NCBI RefSeq assembly: GCF_000328765.2
Contig: NC_019954.2
Coordinates: forward strand, 2,214,516-2,278,515
Reading direction: 5' to 3'
From: Tepidanaerobacter acetatoxydans Re1
Lineage (GTDB): Bacteria; Bacillota; Thermosediminibacteria; Thermosediminibacterales; Tepidanaerobacteraceae
Length of the DNA stretch: 64,000 nt
Shown: piece after piece, positions 28,739-37,905 of the stretch
Layout: each line of letters opens with the position of its first letter
Numbering within the stretch: the stretch's first letter is position 1
Made by a program: the position numbers and the translations under genes
Notes under the pieces: generated by a model
The model's input: the letters and a program-made list of their open reading frames with translations, nothing else
The model's database searches: none
What the model was told of the DNA's origin: nothing

Positions 28739-29572
28739 TTAGAATAGATCTTTATTATCTATGTGGTCCATGTCATCAAATGCTTGATTTTCACCTACCA
28801 TTCCCCATATAAAGGTGTACTTTTGAGTTCCGACGCCTGAATGAATAGACCAGGAAGGTGAAATTACGGCTTCTTCGTTTCTCATTATAATGTGTCTGGT
28901 TTCTTGAGGTTCTCCCATCATATGAAATACCAATGCATCATCAGCCATATCAAAATAAATGTATACTTCCATCCTGCGATCGTGTGTATGACAAGGCATT
29001 GTATTCCACACACTGCCTTCTTTAAGCATTGTCATACCCATTAGTAATTGGCATGACTCACACACATTCGGATGTATGTATTGATATATGGTTCGTTCAT
29101 TTAGCTCCTCTTTCGAACCTAAAGTAACTGGATTTGCTTCCTTAATATTTATTTTAACAGTTGGGAAGGTTTTATGTGCCGGCGCAGAATTTATATAAAA
29201 CTTTGCAGGCTTGCTTTTATCTATTGATTTAAAAACTATATCTTTTGTTCCCTTACCTACATAAAGTCCATCTCTTGCTCCTAGCTCATAATCTTTTCCA
29301 TCAAGAGAAACAATGCCTTTTTCTCCAATATTGATAACTCCAAGCTCTCTTCTTTCAAGAAAGTATTCTGCTCCTATTTCTTTTCCTGCTTCTAGTTTTA
29401 ACTCTCTTTCAGCAGGGCAGACTGAACCTGCAATTATCCTATCAAAGTGAGAATATACTAATCTAATATCATCTTTCTTGAAAAGCCCATCAATATGATA
29501 CTCTTCTCTAAGCCTCGCAGTATCATAACTTTTTGCATCTTTGTTACTTGAAGCGTATCTAACATCCAGCAT
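28739..29572 (-). CDS. kduI: 5-dehydro-4-deoxy-D-glucuronate isomerase
   Basis: This 277-residue cupin-fold zinc enzyme isomerises 4-deoxy-L-threo-5-hexosulose uronate, a product of unsaturated uronates from pectin or glycosaminoglycans. Zinc ligands are seen in [16 protein letters not shown] (His, His, Glu, ~193-203) and [11 protein letters not shown] (~240). The length matches E. coli KduI (278). ATG start with GGAGG upstream. It follows dctP by 117 bases and shares direction with kduD, so the three may form one uronate operon. Confidence 0.94.
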   Translation of the reverse strand: MLDVRYASSNKDAKSYDTARLREEYHIDGLFKKDDIRLVYSHFDRIIAGSVCPAERELKLEAGKEIGAEYFLERRELGVINIGEKGIVSLDGKDYELGARDGLYVGKGTKDIVFKSIDKSKPAKFYINSAPAHKTFPTVKINIKEANPVTLGSKEELNERTIYQYIHPNVCESCQLLMGMTMLKEGSVWNTMPCHTHDRRMEVYIYFDMADDALVFHMMGEPQETRHIIMRNEEAVISPSWSIHSGVGTQKYTFIWGMVGENQAFDDMDHIDNKDLF

Positions 29573-29689
29573 TTAATAAACCTCCAATTAGAATTTTATT
29601 ATATAAATTTTTTATTAATGTTTTTCTTTAATGATTACTGCTGCGGCAACCGAATCGGCGATAAATTAAACTATATCACCATTTGGATT

Positions 29690-30730
29690 TTATCTAGCTT
29701 GCTTTATTTTCTCTATCAGCTCTTCGTATTCTCCTGCGTATTTGTCGTATAACGGTGCCATCGCATCTTGCCACATTTTCATATCTTCAACTTCAGTAAT
29801 AATACAGCCATGAGCTATTACTTTTTCTTCAGCCATTTTCTCATATTGTTTCCATGCTTCTCTTTGAACGTCTTGAGAAGCTCTAGCCGCTTCTTTTATA
29901 ATTGCCCTATCTTCTTCACTTAATTTATCCCATAATGCCTTAGACGCAATGACCACCTCAGGAACTCTGGTATGATGGTCAAGCGTAAAATACTTTGCAA
30001 CTTCATAGTGAGAAGTTGTATAATAACTCGGATAGTTATTTTCTGCTCCCTCAATTACTCCTGTTTGCAGCGCACTGTACACTTCGCCGAAAGGCATCGG
30101 TGTTGCAGATGCGCCAAGACACTCAATTAGTTCAACCATAATCTCAGATTGCTGGATTCTTATTTTCATTCCCTTCATATCTGCAGGAGTTCTTACTTCT
30201 CTTATTCTATTGTAAAAGCTCCTGGAACCGTTATCATAATAAGTAAGGCCGATCATATCGTCTTTTTCTAATCCATCTAGAATCTCCTCACCGATAGGGC
30301 CGTTCATTACCCTCCAAAAGTGGTCTTCATCATCGAACAGGTAAGGCATGGAAAAAACTCCTAAATACTTTGAAAACTCTGATAATGGTTGAGAATTAAT
30401 CCTTGCAAAATCTATTCCGCCCAGCTGAACGGCCTCGATTACAGACTTCTCATCTCCTAATTGTCCGCCAGCATAAACATCAATCTTTATTCTGCCATTC
30501 GTCTTCTCCTCAACAATTCTTGCCATTTCCTTATCGCCAATAGTTGTGGGGTAATCTTCAGGCTGGACTTCTGCAAGCTTTAATACCATTGTTTCTTGTT
30601 TGGTTTCTTCTTGGGTATCCTCATCCTGCTCACCCTTCGGCGGCCCCTGACCGCATCCACTTAATGCTATAAATAGCACCAGTAAACACACTAACACTAA
30701 AACATGTTTTTTAAAATAAGATGCTGACAT
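29690..30730 (-). CDS. TRAP transporter substrate-binding lipoprotein (DctP family)
   Basis: The 346-residue protein has a lipoprotein signal: a basic start, a hydrophobic run and the lipobox ALSGC (~22-26). A Gln/Glu/Asp-rich linker follows. The DctP fold shows YAGGQLGDEKSVIEAVQLGG (~81) and RIQQSEIMVELIECLGASATP (~192, in part), with the Arg that usually binds the carboxylate of the ligand. Its position between kduD and kduI suggests a uronate or oligo-uronate ligand. The membrane partners DctQ and DctM are not in this window, so the system is incomplete here. Confidence 0.9.
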   Translation of the reverse strand: MSASYFKKHVLVLVCLLVLFIALSGCGQGPPKGEQDEDTQEETKQETMVLKLAEVQPEDYPTTIGDKEMARIVEEKTNGRIKIDVYAGGQLGDEKSVIEAVQLGGIDFARINSQPLSEFSKYLGVFSMPYLFDDEDHFWRVMNGPIGEEILDGLEKDDMIGLTYYDNGSRSFYNRIREVRTPADMKGMKIRIQQSEIMVELIECLGASATPMPFGEVYSALQTGVIEGAENNYPSYYTTSHYEVAKYFTLDHHTRVPEVVIASKALWDKLSEEDRAIIKEAARASQDVQREAWKQYEKMAEEKVIAHGCIITEVEDMKMWQDAMAPLYDKYAGEYEELIEKIKQAR

Positions 30731-31129
30731 AAATTTCTTCCCCCTTTCTGTTTTTATTAACTACTTCTATTATTATTTTTAAATATTTCATGTATGACTT
30801 AAAGAATAATTAAAGTAGCCCAGGCAACTTATGGTCCAGAACAATTTCATATATATAAGGGTGCCCTTAATTGTAAATTTCTCGGCATCCTTAGTGTCCA
30901 CTTTACCTGTGTATTTCAAAGCGAAAGGGGGATTTATACTATAAAACTGTTTATTATATATGTGTCAGCTTTTATGATCAGACATTTTACAATATAAATT
31001 CTTTATTCAACACAGTTTCACGTATTTAGTTTTGAATTTAATATATCTATTTTTCTTTTAGAAATAATCCCTCCTTATTTTTAGTCGTAATTTTGCTATT
31101 TCCTTTTAAGTCAATGCGTTTTTAGCTTA

Positions 31130-31888
31130 TTATCTTGCCAGCCACCCCCCATCTACGCATAAAATATGCCCGGTTACATAATTTGATGCCTCTGAAGCAA
31201 GATAAACTACAGCACCTTTTAAATCTTCAGGAAGTCCCCATCTAGCTGCGGGTATCCTCTCAATGATAGATTTGTTTCTTCCCTCGTCTTTTCTAATCGG
31301 CTCTGTATTATTAGTATCCATATACCCTGGAGCAATGGCATTTACATTGATATTGTATGCGGCCCACTCATTTGCTAATGTTTTTGTTAAAGAAGCAACT
31401 CCTCCCTTGCTGGCGGCATAAGATGGCACAAGTATGCCTCCTTGAAATGATAACATCGATGCGATATTAATTATTTTACCTCCGTTATTTTTTATCATTT
31501 CTCTTGCCGCAGCCTGACTTAAGAAGAACACTGTCTTTAGGTTTAAATTCATTACATCATCCCAGTCTTTTTCAGTAAATTCAACAGACGGAGCTCTTCT
31601 AATTATTCCGGCATTATTTACTAGGATGTCTATCTTATTAAATTCGTTTAAGGTTTTTTCAATTATTTCAGGTATCAGACCTATATCAGAGAGTTCGACC
31701 TCAATAGAAAGGCATCTTCTGCCTAATCTTTTAATCTCATTCTCAGTTTCCGGCATAGGTGAATGATTTACGATAACAAGATCTGCTCCGGCTTCAGCCA
31801 GTCCGACAGCCATTCCTTGACCTAAGCCCGTTCTGGCACCAGTTACTATAGCTACCTTCCCTGATAAATCAAATTTTTCTAATATCAT
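31130..31888 (-). CDS. kduD: 2-dehydro-3-deoxy-D-gluconate 5-dehydrogenase
   Basis: This 252-residue short-chain dehydrogenase has the NAD motif VTGARTGLGQGMAVGL (~16-31), NNAGIIRR (~91), catalytic Ser plus YAASKGG (~155) and the NVNAIAPGYMDTNNTEP tail typical of KduD. It reduces 3-deoxy-D-glycero-2,5-hexodiulosonate, the KduI product, to 2-keto-3-deoxygluconate. ATG start with AGGAGG upstream. It is the first gene of the kduD-dctP-kduI set. The 399-base gap after it (30731-31129) shows no gene and no clear terminator. Confidence 0.92.
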   Translation of the reverse strand: MILEKFDLSGKVAIVTGARTGLGQGMAVGLAEAGADLVIVNHSPMPETENEIKRLGRRCLSIEVELSDIGLIPEIIEKTLNEFNKIDILVNNAGIIRRAPSVEFTEKDWDDVMNLNLKTVFFLSQAAAREMIKNNGGKIINIASMLSFQGGILVPSYAASKGGVASLTKTLANEWAAYNINVNAIAPGYMDTNNTEPIRKDEGRNKSIIERIPAARWGLPEDLKGAVVYLASEASNYVTGHILCVDGGWLAR

Positions 31889-32055
31889 TTAAATTCCTCC
31901 TAAAATCATTTTTATTTTTAATTATATTACCCAGCTTTCCTACCTTGCTGCATTTATTTTGGAAAAATAAATTAAATTTGTTTGCTCGAAAGTGTTGATT
32001 TATCAAGGTTCGCTCCGGAAATTTAGGCTGGGAAAGTTGAGTACGTCATTTTAAT

Positions 32056-33444
32056 TCAAAGCCCTTGCACCACCAAAACCAAAACTCTCGTGGTTTCTTC
32101 GGTCACCTTAAATCTATCGTCAATCCTCATGCCGCCTACCCAAATAATATTACCTCCTGCTTCTACAATAGGTATTTGATTTCTTTTTCTTTGGGGAATC
32201 TTTTCGTCAATAAAGAAATCTTTCAATTTTTTAAATCCAATGCACCCAAGGGGTTTGAATCTATCTCCGGGTCTTCGGTTTCTTACAACTAAATTCGAAT
32301 TGATTTTATCATAATCTAAGCAGGCAATTGTCGGCTCGGTGTTTATTTTAGTTTTTTCGCCGTAAGTTTCTATATATGCTTTTAAGGTAATACCTGTTTC
32401 CCGTATATTTATCTCGCCGGGAACTTCAAGGATGTAACAATAATCGGCGGGATAATCAAAAACTTCTTTTGAAAGAATGCAATGCTCATACTCCTTCAAT
32501 CCCTGAAGGTTTTTAGGCAGGTCAAGCAAACTGCCTGGTAAAGCTCTTTCGATAAAGTCCACTAATAATTTTGCATGCCTTGCTTCAAAATCTTTTACAT
32601 CCCCTGTAAGGTTCTCAACTGCTAGCCTTGTCAAGCGGTATTTAATAGCTTCATGCAGCTTGGAAAACTTTTTTACATCTATTATCACTTTTGCAGGCTC
32701 ATACCTGATTACATTTGCATGGGCTTTTTCTGTTTCTTGTTCCATAAAGGAAAGGTCTCTCCTGGCAATCTCCGATAGGCGCCGCAAGGATTGTCCTAAA
32801 TGAGGACAATATTTTTTTCTTATAAGCGGCATAAGTTCAAGGCGGATACTGTTTCTGAAATAATCTGTGGTAAGATTTGTGGCATCGATTCTGAAGGGAA
32901 TTTCCTTATGTTTAAGATATCTTTCAATATCTTCTCTTGGTATCTCGATAAGCGGTCTTATGTAGCAGTCTCGAACCGGTTCTATGCCGATGAGTCCGTC
33001 CAGCCCGGCACCCCTGAATATATTCATAAGTATCGTTTCTTCATGGTCATTTCTATTATGCCCGGTGGCTACCTTTTGAGCACCTGTTTGTTTTTTGACT
33101 CGTTCGAAAAAATCATACCGCACACGCCGTGCCGCATCTTCAGGAGAAAGGCCTGATTTTTTGACATATTCAGGTACATTGATATTTTCACTAAAAAGGG
33201 GAACACCCCATCTATCACATAAAGTCTTTACAAAGCAGGCATCCTCTTCTGATTCCCGCCCGCGAAACATATGATCCAAATGAGCAGCATAAAGACTGAT
33301 ATCTAATTCACTCTTGAAGGTCATAAAAAGGTGAAGCAGACAAACAGAATCAGGCCCGCCGGAAACTGCCACAATGACTTTATCTTTCTTTTGAATCATA
33401 TTATATTTTCTTGTGGTTTCTAAAAAATGCTGTAGAATATCCAT
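32056..33444 (-). CDS. tilS: tRNA(Ile)-lysidine synthetase
   Basis: This 462-residue enzyme modifies C34 of the CAU-anticodon tRNA-Ile2 to lysidine using ATP. The PP-loop AVSGGPDSVCLL is at ~27-38, ATGHNRNDHEETILMN is at ~130 and the C-terminal TilS domain contains NRRPGDRFKPLGCIGFKKLKDF (~400, in part). ATG at 33444 is preferred, with AGGAAG upstream, over a TTG at 33486 with no ribosome site. Downstream lies the 18-kb sugar-acid block instead of hpt, its usual neighbour. Confidence 0.93.
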   Translation of the reverse strand: MDILQHFLETTRKYNMIQKKDKVIVAVSGGPDSVCLLHLFMTFKSELDISLYAAHLDHMFRGRESEEDACFVKTLCDRWGVPLFSENINVPEYVKKSGLSPEDAARRVRYDFFERVKKQTGAQKVATGHNRNDHEETILMNIFRGAGLDGLIGIEPVRDCYIRPLIEIPREDIERYLKHKEIPFRIDATNLTTDYFRNSIRLELMPLIRKKYCPHLGQSLRRLSEIARRDLSFMEQETEKAHANVIRYEPAKVIIDVKKFSKLHEAIKYRLTRLAVENLTGDVKDFEARHAKLLVDFIERALPGSLLDLPKNLQGLKEYEHCILSKEVFDYPADYCYILEVPGEINIRETGITLKAYIETYGEKTKINTEPTIACLDYDKINSNLVVRNRRPGDRFKPLGCIGFKKLKDFFIDEKIPQRKRNQIPIVEAGGNIIWVGGMRIDDRFKVTEETTRVLVLVVQGL

Positions 33445-33646
33445 CTTCTTATATTTCTTCCTATAATATTTTTTTACATTTCCCAAAGTTCTATTTATTT
33501 TAAGCTAAAACTACAATAGTAAGTATTGCTCAATATGAAAAAAATAACATCTACACTAATAATAAGCTTTGTTAAAATAAATATCAACCCGGAAAGTTTG
33601 ATATGAGTTTTCTGCTACCTCCTTGTGATAAAACCGTTTTGCATAA

Positions 33647-36022
33647 CTAACTTAACTTTTTTTCCCATATTCTTGCCGCAAGGACGGTCATATCGTCCCT
33701 TATGCTGTTCTTTTCCTTTGCCTTCTTTAAAACTTTTTCAGCCATTTCTTGAGGGTTAGCTGTTTTTGTTTCACGCAGAAATCGGCTGAGCATTTCCTCG
33801 CCATTTTGTCCGTTTGAGAATGCATCTATGATTCCATCTGTTACCATTACTATCATATCGCCCGGCCGCACTGTTTTTTCGGTAATCTTAGGAGAAATTT
33901 CATCTATTATTCCTAAAGGCAGGCTGCCGCCTTTAATCATTTCTATCTTTGTACCACGTTTTATAAATCCTGCCGGTGCACCGGCTTTAATAAATTTTGC
34001 TATCCCACTTGCTGTATCAATCAGAACCATATCTATAGTTGAAAAGCTTTCATCGCGATTAACCGCAATCATGGCCGAATTGGTTACCTTTAGCACTGTT
34101 TCCTGAGCACATCCTGCTTCTGACAGTCGTTCCAACAATGTCAGTGTTTTTTCGCTATGCCGTGCCGCATTTTCTCCTACGCCCATACCATCACATAAAG
34201 CTAGCATATACCTGCCTTCCTTTAATTCCAAATAAGAAAATCCATCTCCCGAAACATTTTGACCTTCTTTCGCTACACCAGCCACTCCTACACATACATC
34301 CAGCACCCCATTTGATGTAATCTTTAAACGGCACATCGAATTTCCGCTTTTTAACGGACAATCTACGACTTTAGTGCTCATTTTTCTGCCTAGCGCATCA
34401 GATACCGCCGTTGGAATTAAGGTTTTACACTGCTTGCTATTTTCACATGGATGTTTTATTATGTTAACACATAATCTGTTATTGCTATAATCGGTATATA
34501 TTCGCTCTACATCTATATCCAATCCGGAAAGTCTTTCTAAAAGTTCATCATCTATATTTATTTCATAGTCCTCTTCCCATGCACCTGCTGCCATTGCCTC
34601 GACTACATCCGCCGCTCTTGCGAAATATTCCTGTATTAATTCTTGGTTATACTTTATAATATTATCCATCTGACATGTTATCTTAAAAAGATTACTGCTT
34701 TCTTTGACAATCTCCTTTATCTTTTCGGTTTGACTGCAGCGAGATTTAAACAGAAAGGGAATCTCCTTTCTATCATATATTCCTTCATGATGTTTAATTA
34801 ATGTATAAAAAGCTCCCATTGTGCGTTTAAGTTCTTTTTCCCAACAAATCCTGCGCATACCGCAATCCGAACAAATCATAAGCTGCACTTTACGACAGAC
34901 AGAGTCCAGATATTCCGACGGTAGAACTCGGTCTTCATCTTTCACAAAAATCTCTTTAAATACACCTCCCAGGTCATTTAACAGTGAAGCTAATTCGTGA
35001 AGTCGATCTCTTGCTCGTTCTTCAAGATTGTAGGCTTTTATTTGTGCATCGTTACAAGGGTTGCTAATGTATAACTTTACTCTTTTTATCATGGCTTGCG
35101 GTAAAATTAAAAGCAATGCAAAAGATGCGGCTAAAGTCTTCGGTGATATTATAAGTGTACCTATAGAATTTACATGAAAATTGTATAATAAATACCCCAA
35201 TGAAAAGCCCGTTATCACACCAATTTTCCCAAGTTTATTAAAAGCGCCTGATACAAGACCTGAAAACGCCATTATAGCAGTTGACCATGGTGACAGGCTC
35301 AAGGAAAAACCGGTTATCCCTACGATGATTCCTGCTGCCGCTCCTGCTCCGGAACCATTTGCCAATGCCAGCAATAAAACTAAAAATACCCCTATAATAT
35401 CACGAACATTCATGTTTAAAAATACGAAATTTCTGGCAATAGACAGGATTACCCCTGACAGCATAACCATACATATATTTCTTTCTATAGGTTGAACCTG
35501 CTCATTAAATATCCAAGGCATACCTCCTGAAATCATAAATGTCATAACACAAGCCATGCCTGATTCTAATATAAGCAAAAATATGTCATATGGTGAAACT
35601 GCACGATTAATCAAAAATACCGCACCTGCAAACATATTTGAAACAAACACTGCTGTGCCAAATAAAAATTCATTTTTCCAATTTATCCTATTTAATTGAT
35701 TATAAATCAGCAGAAAAATACCCATTGCACATAAGTATCGAAATGATGATAGACTTTTCATTGCCATTAAGGTGCCTAAAAATGAAAAAATTCCGGGGAG
35801 TATATATTCTTTTCGATAAAGTAAATTTGCTGCCATAAAAGAAAGGGCGAAGGGATAAAGCCCGTTTATAGAGGCCATGCCAAAAAGATAAGCAATTATG
35901 CCTACCGGTATAACTTCCTTGGCTAAAGGTTTTAACGATGCTGATGCAAAAGGTGTATTTTGAGATTCATGCGATTTTTGCCCCAAATAATCATACCACT
36001 TGAGCTGTGCTCGGTTAATCAA
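33647..36022 (-). CDS. spoIIE: stage II sporulation protein E (SpoIIE phosphatase)
   Basis: This ~791-residue membrane phosphatase dephosphorylates SpoIIAA to activate sigma-F in the forespore. The N-terminal ~300 residues hold about ten membrane segments. A cytoplasmic regulatory region follows (with CSDCGMRRICWEKE). The C-terminal PP2C domain (~570-790) shows GDGFSYLELKEGRYMLALCD and DGMGVGENAA with the metal-binding Asp. The TTG start at 36022 is chosen: AAGGAAGGTGG lies six bases upstream, and the sporulation promoter (36059-36091) lies between this codon and the alternative TTG at 36109. Confidence 0.93.
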   Translation of the reverse strand: MINRAQLKWYDYLGQKSHESQNTPFASASLKPLAKEVIPVGIIAYLFGMASINGLYPFALSFMAANLLYRKEYILPGIFSFLGTLMAMKSLSSFRYLCAMGIFLLIYNQLNRINWKNEFLFGTAVFVSNMFAGAVFLINRAVSPYDIFLLILESGMACVMTFMISGGMPWIFNEQVQPIERNICMVMLSGVILSIARNFVFLNMNVRDIIGVFLVLLLALANGSGAGAAAGIIVGITGFSLSLSPWSTAIMAFSGLVSGAFNKLGKIGVITGFSLGYLLYNFHVNSIGTLIISPKTLAASFALLLILPQAMIKRVKLYISNPCNDAQIKAYNLEERARDRLHELASLLNDLGGVFKEIFVKDEDRVLPSEYLDSVCRKVQLMICSDCGMRRICWEKELKRTMGAFYTLIKHHEGIYDRKEIPFLFKSRCSQTEKIKEIVKESSNLFKITCQMDNIIKYNQELIQEYFARAADVVEAMAAGAWEEDYEINIDDELLERLSGLDIDVERIYTDYSNNRLCVNIIKHPCENSKQCKTLIPTAVSDALGRKMSTKVVDCPLKSGNSMCRLKITSNGVLDVCVGVAGVAKEGQNVSGDGFSYLELKEGRYMLALCDGMGVGENAARHSEKTLTLLERLSEAGCAQETVLKVTNSAMIAVNRDESFSTIDMVLIDTASGIAKFIKAGAPAGFIKRGTKIEMIKGGSLPLGIIDEISPKITEKTVRPGDMIVMVTDGIIDAFSNGQNGEEMLSRFLRETKTANPQEMAEKVLKKAKEKNSIRDDMTVLAARIWEKKLS

Positions 36023-36058
36023 GTTTATCCACCTTCCTTGATGTATTCGGTAGCTTTT

Positions 36059-36127
36059 ATTATATCGAAAGGTGGATGTAAATATTGTCAATATTACGAA
36101 ACTATCCAATAAAATTATGCGACAAAA
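36059..36127 (-). promoter_or_regulatory. spoIIE promoter, Spo0A/sigma-A type with 21-bp spacer, and 0A box
   Basis: On the minus strand a perfect -35 TTGACA (36086-36091) and a perfect -10 TATAAT (36059-36064) are separated by 21 bp, too long for normal sigma-A use. This is the arrangement known for Spo0A-activated promoters such as B. subtilis spoIIE and spoIIG. Upstream, TTTTGTCGCATAA at 36115-36127 differs at one position from a 0A-box-like TTTTGTCGAATAA. Predicted transcription would start near 36052, leaving a ~30-base leader before the TTG start. Confidence 0.75.
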
Positions 36128-36243
36128 TCGAACTGAATTATGCTAAGAGCGACAACATTGTAAAGCATAAAACAAAAAAGCAGATTGACTGCTTTAGATT
36201 GACAAAAAAATAAGCCGCTCAAAATGCGACTTGTTTTACAATT

Positions 36244-36318
36244 TGGTGACCCTGAGGGGACTCGAACCCCTGATACCGCCGTGAAAGGGCGATGTCTTAA
36301 CCACTTGACCACAGGGCC
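36244..36318 (-). tRNA. tRNA-Glu (UUC)
   Basis: A 75-nt cloverleaf read on the minus strand: acceptor GGCCCTG/CAGGGTC, anticodon loop CTTTCAC with anticodon TTC, T-loop GGTTCGAGTCC and an encoded CCA end. It is the last tRNA of a three-gene cluster (fMet, Met, Glu in transcription order). Confidence 0.96.
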
Positions 36319-36325
36319 ATGAAGA

Positions 36326-36402
36326 TGGTAGCGGCGCAGGGATTTGAACCCCGGACACTGCGGGTATGAACCGCATGCTCTAGCCACCTGAGCTACGCCG
36401 CC
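36326..36402 (-). tRNA. tRNA-Met (CAU), elongator
   Basis: A 77-nt cloverleaf on the minus strand: acceptor GGCGGCG/CGCCGCT, anticodon loop TTCATAC, encoded CCA. The paired first base and the GGCGGCG acceptor match elongator Met rather than initiator or the TilS-modified Ile2 tRNA. Confidence 0.93.
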
Positions 36403-36481
36403 CCGAATATGAATATAGTATGAGAGGTTGGATGTATGATTCACTATCCACTTCTCGCCATCCATTATTACATTATTATAT

Positions 36482-36558
<77 letters not shown>

Positions 36559-36658
36559 TCATTGTATGCCTGACTTTAGCCGCCAGACATTCTATATTTT
36601 ATAACAAAACTTCTAATTCGTCAAGCCCCGGAATATCGAGGAATTTATTATATCGACA

Positions 36659-37411
36659 TTAATATAGCACTGCAGTCATCATATACTCATAACCCTTGGG
36701 TGCTTTGTCTTCATCACTTTTATCATATAAAAATTCAACATTCTTACCTTTTACACTTGCGGCTATATAAAGATGGCATAGAGCAATTCCAATATCAATC
36801 TGATTGAACTTGTCATTTATAGCAGCTTTAGCAATTCCCAGCTTAACTCTGTGGACCTGTATCTTTTCAGCATTTCCCGTGAAAAACCACGGTTGACTGT
36901 TTGTTGCAGATGGAGCAAGGCGTACGGCATTTAGAATGTCGGAAGCTTCGCTTAATGTACTTATTTCATTTTGAGCTTTTCGTTTAAACTCCGATATACT
37001 TGCCCTATGTAATGGTTCTGCAGCGTTTCCGAAGGCAAGCATTATAACAAAATCCATACCATTCATCTTGAGCAAAGCTCTACTTGCGGGTTTTGCCATA
37101 CCCAGCCAGCAACTACCAATACTCTTTGCAGATAAATAAAGATCGACTTGCTGCAGCATAAAACCTGCGTTCATTAAATAGTGCTCTGCTTTTTCGGAAT
37201 AGATGCAAATATAATGAGGCGCCTTTATGGGCAAAGGATTTTTGACGTTTTCAGCGGTCAGATAAGAAAAATCTGTTTTGATTGTTGGCACAAGCGGCTT
37301 GACATTGCTCGCATACTGTTTTATCTCTGAAAGCGTATCAGGCGGCAGCGGACTTACATCATATTTTCGGATAGATTTGCGGCGAAATATTGAATTATAT
37401 AGCTCCTCCAT
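36659..37411 (-). CDS. nitroreductase-family protein
   Basis: The 250-residue protein begins EELYNSIFRRKSIRKYD, the FMN-binding RRSIR-type start of nitroreductases. NAVRLAPSATNSQPWFF (~160) and IDIGIALCHLYIAASVKG (~207) follow, as in the two-part nitroreductase fold. It is probably an FMN oxidoreductase of unknown substrate. ATG at 37411 has AGGAGTG nine bases upstream; a GTG at 37420 would overlap that site. It is a single gene, divergent from the glycosyltransferase operon. Confidence 0.82.
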   Translation of the reverse strand: MEELYNSIFRRKSIRKYDVSPLPPDTLSEIKQYASNVKPLVPTIKTDFSYLTAENVKNPLPIKAPHYICIYSEKAEHYLMNAGFMLQQVDLYLSAKSIGSCWLGMAKPASRALLKMNGMDFVIMLAFGNAAEPLHRASISEFKRKAQNEISTLSEASDILNAVRLAPSATNSQPWFFTGNAEKIQVHRVKLGIAKAAINDKFNQIDIGIALCHLYIAASVKGKNVEFLYDKSDEDKAPKGYEYMMTAVLY

Positions 37412-37539
37412 AAAACTCACTCCTGTTCAAGCTATATTTCTTGTAATTATGAGTATACCATAATGCCAAATAGTTGCAATCAGAAAATATAAAATTCTGC
37501 AACTTCAGAACAGGCAGTATCCAGCCATCTTGCATTTTA

Positions 37540-37568
37540 TTGAAATAGACTGAAATATCTGGTATAAT
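37540..37568 (+). promoter_or_regulatory. sigma-A promoter toward the glycosyltransferase genes
   Basis: TTGAAA (37540-37545) and TATAAT (37563-37568) are spaced 17 bp. The start codon of the first gene is 338 bases further on, so a transcript from here would carry a ~330-base leader. In the 494-base intergenic region 37412-37905 I see no other gene; a 25-codon frame near 37760 has no support. Confidence 0.65.
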
Positions 37569-37905
37569 TATTAATAAAATAACATATTTTACTGTATTTT
37601 TTATCTACTGGGAGTTGTGCTTTAGGTGGCAGCTTTTATTTATTAAAGAAGGGTCATTATTATTCTTGCAACCTGTATAAGTAGGTTTGATGGACAAGCT
37701 GTATGTCAAAGAAGATCTCTGATTTATTTCCAATAGTGCAAAACTGTCTATAGTGTATGAGGAGAAAAACTGCGGCATCTATCTGTACCATATTATCTCA
37801 CAAGACATGTGCGATGGGAATGGAAATGCAGTAATTAAACTGTAACTATGTTATACGCGGGAGGTGTCTTATGGCTTAAAAATTTAATTAAAGGGGTGAT
37901 TTTTA

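Noticed and set aside
36023-36109. Extra 29-codon N-terminus for SpoIIE
   Set aside because: It would start upstream of the Spo0A-type promoter; the TTG at 36022 has a strong ribosome site.
36326-36402. CAU tRNA as tRNA-Ile2 (TilS substrate)
   Set aside because: The acceptor stem and anticodon arm match elongator tRNA-Met sequences of Firmicutes.
36115-36465. 116-codon minus-strand frame
   Set aside because: It runs through two tRNA genes; the reading frame is a by-product of tRNA sequence.
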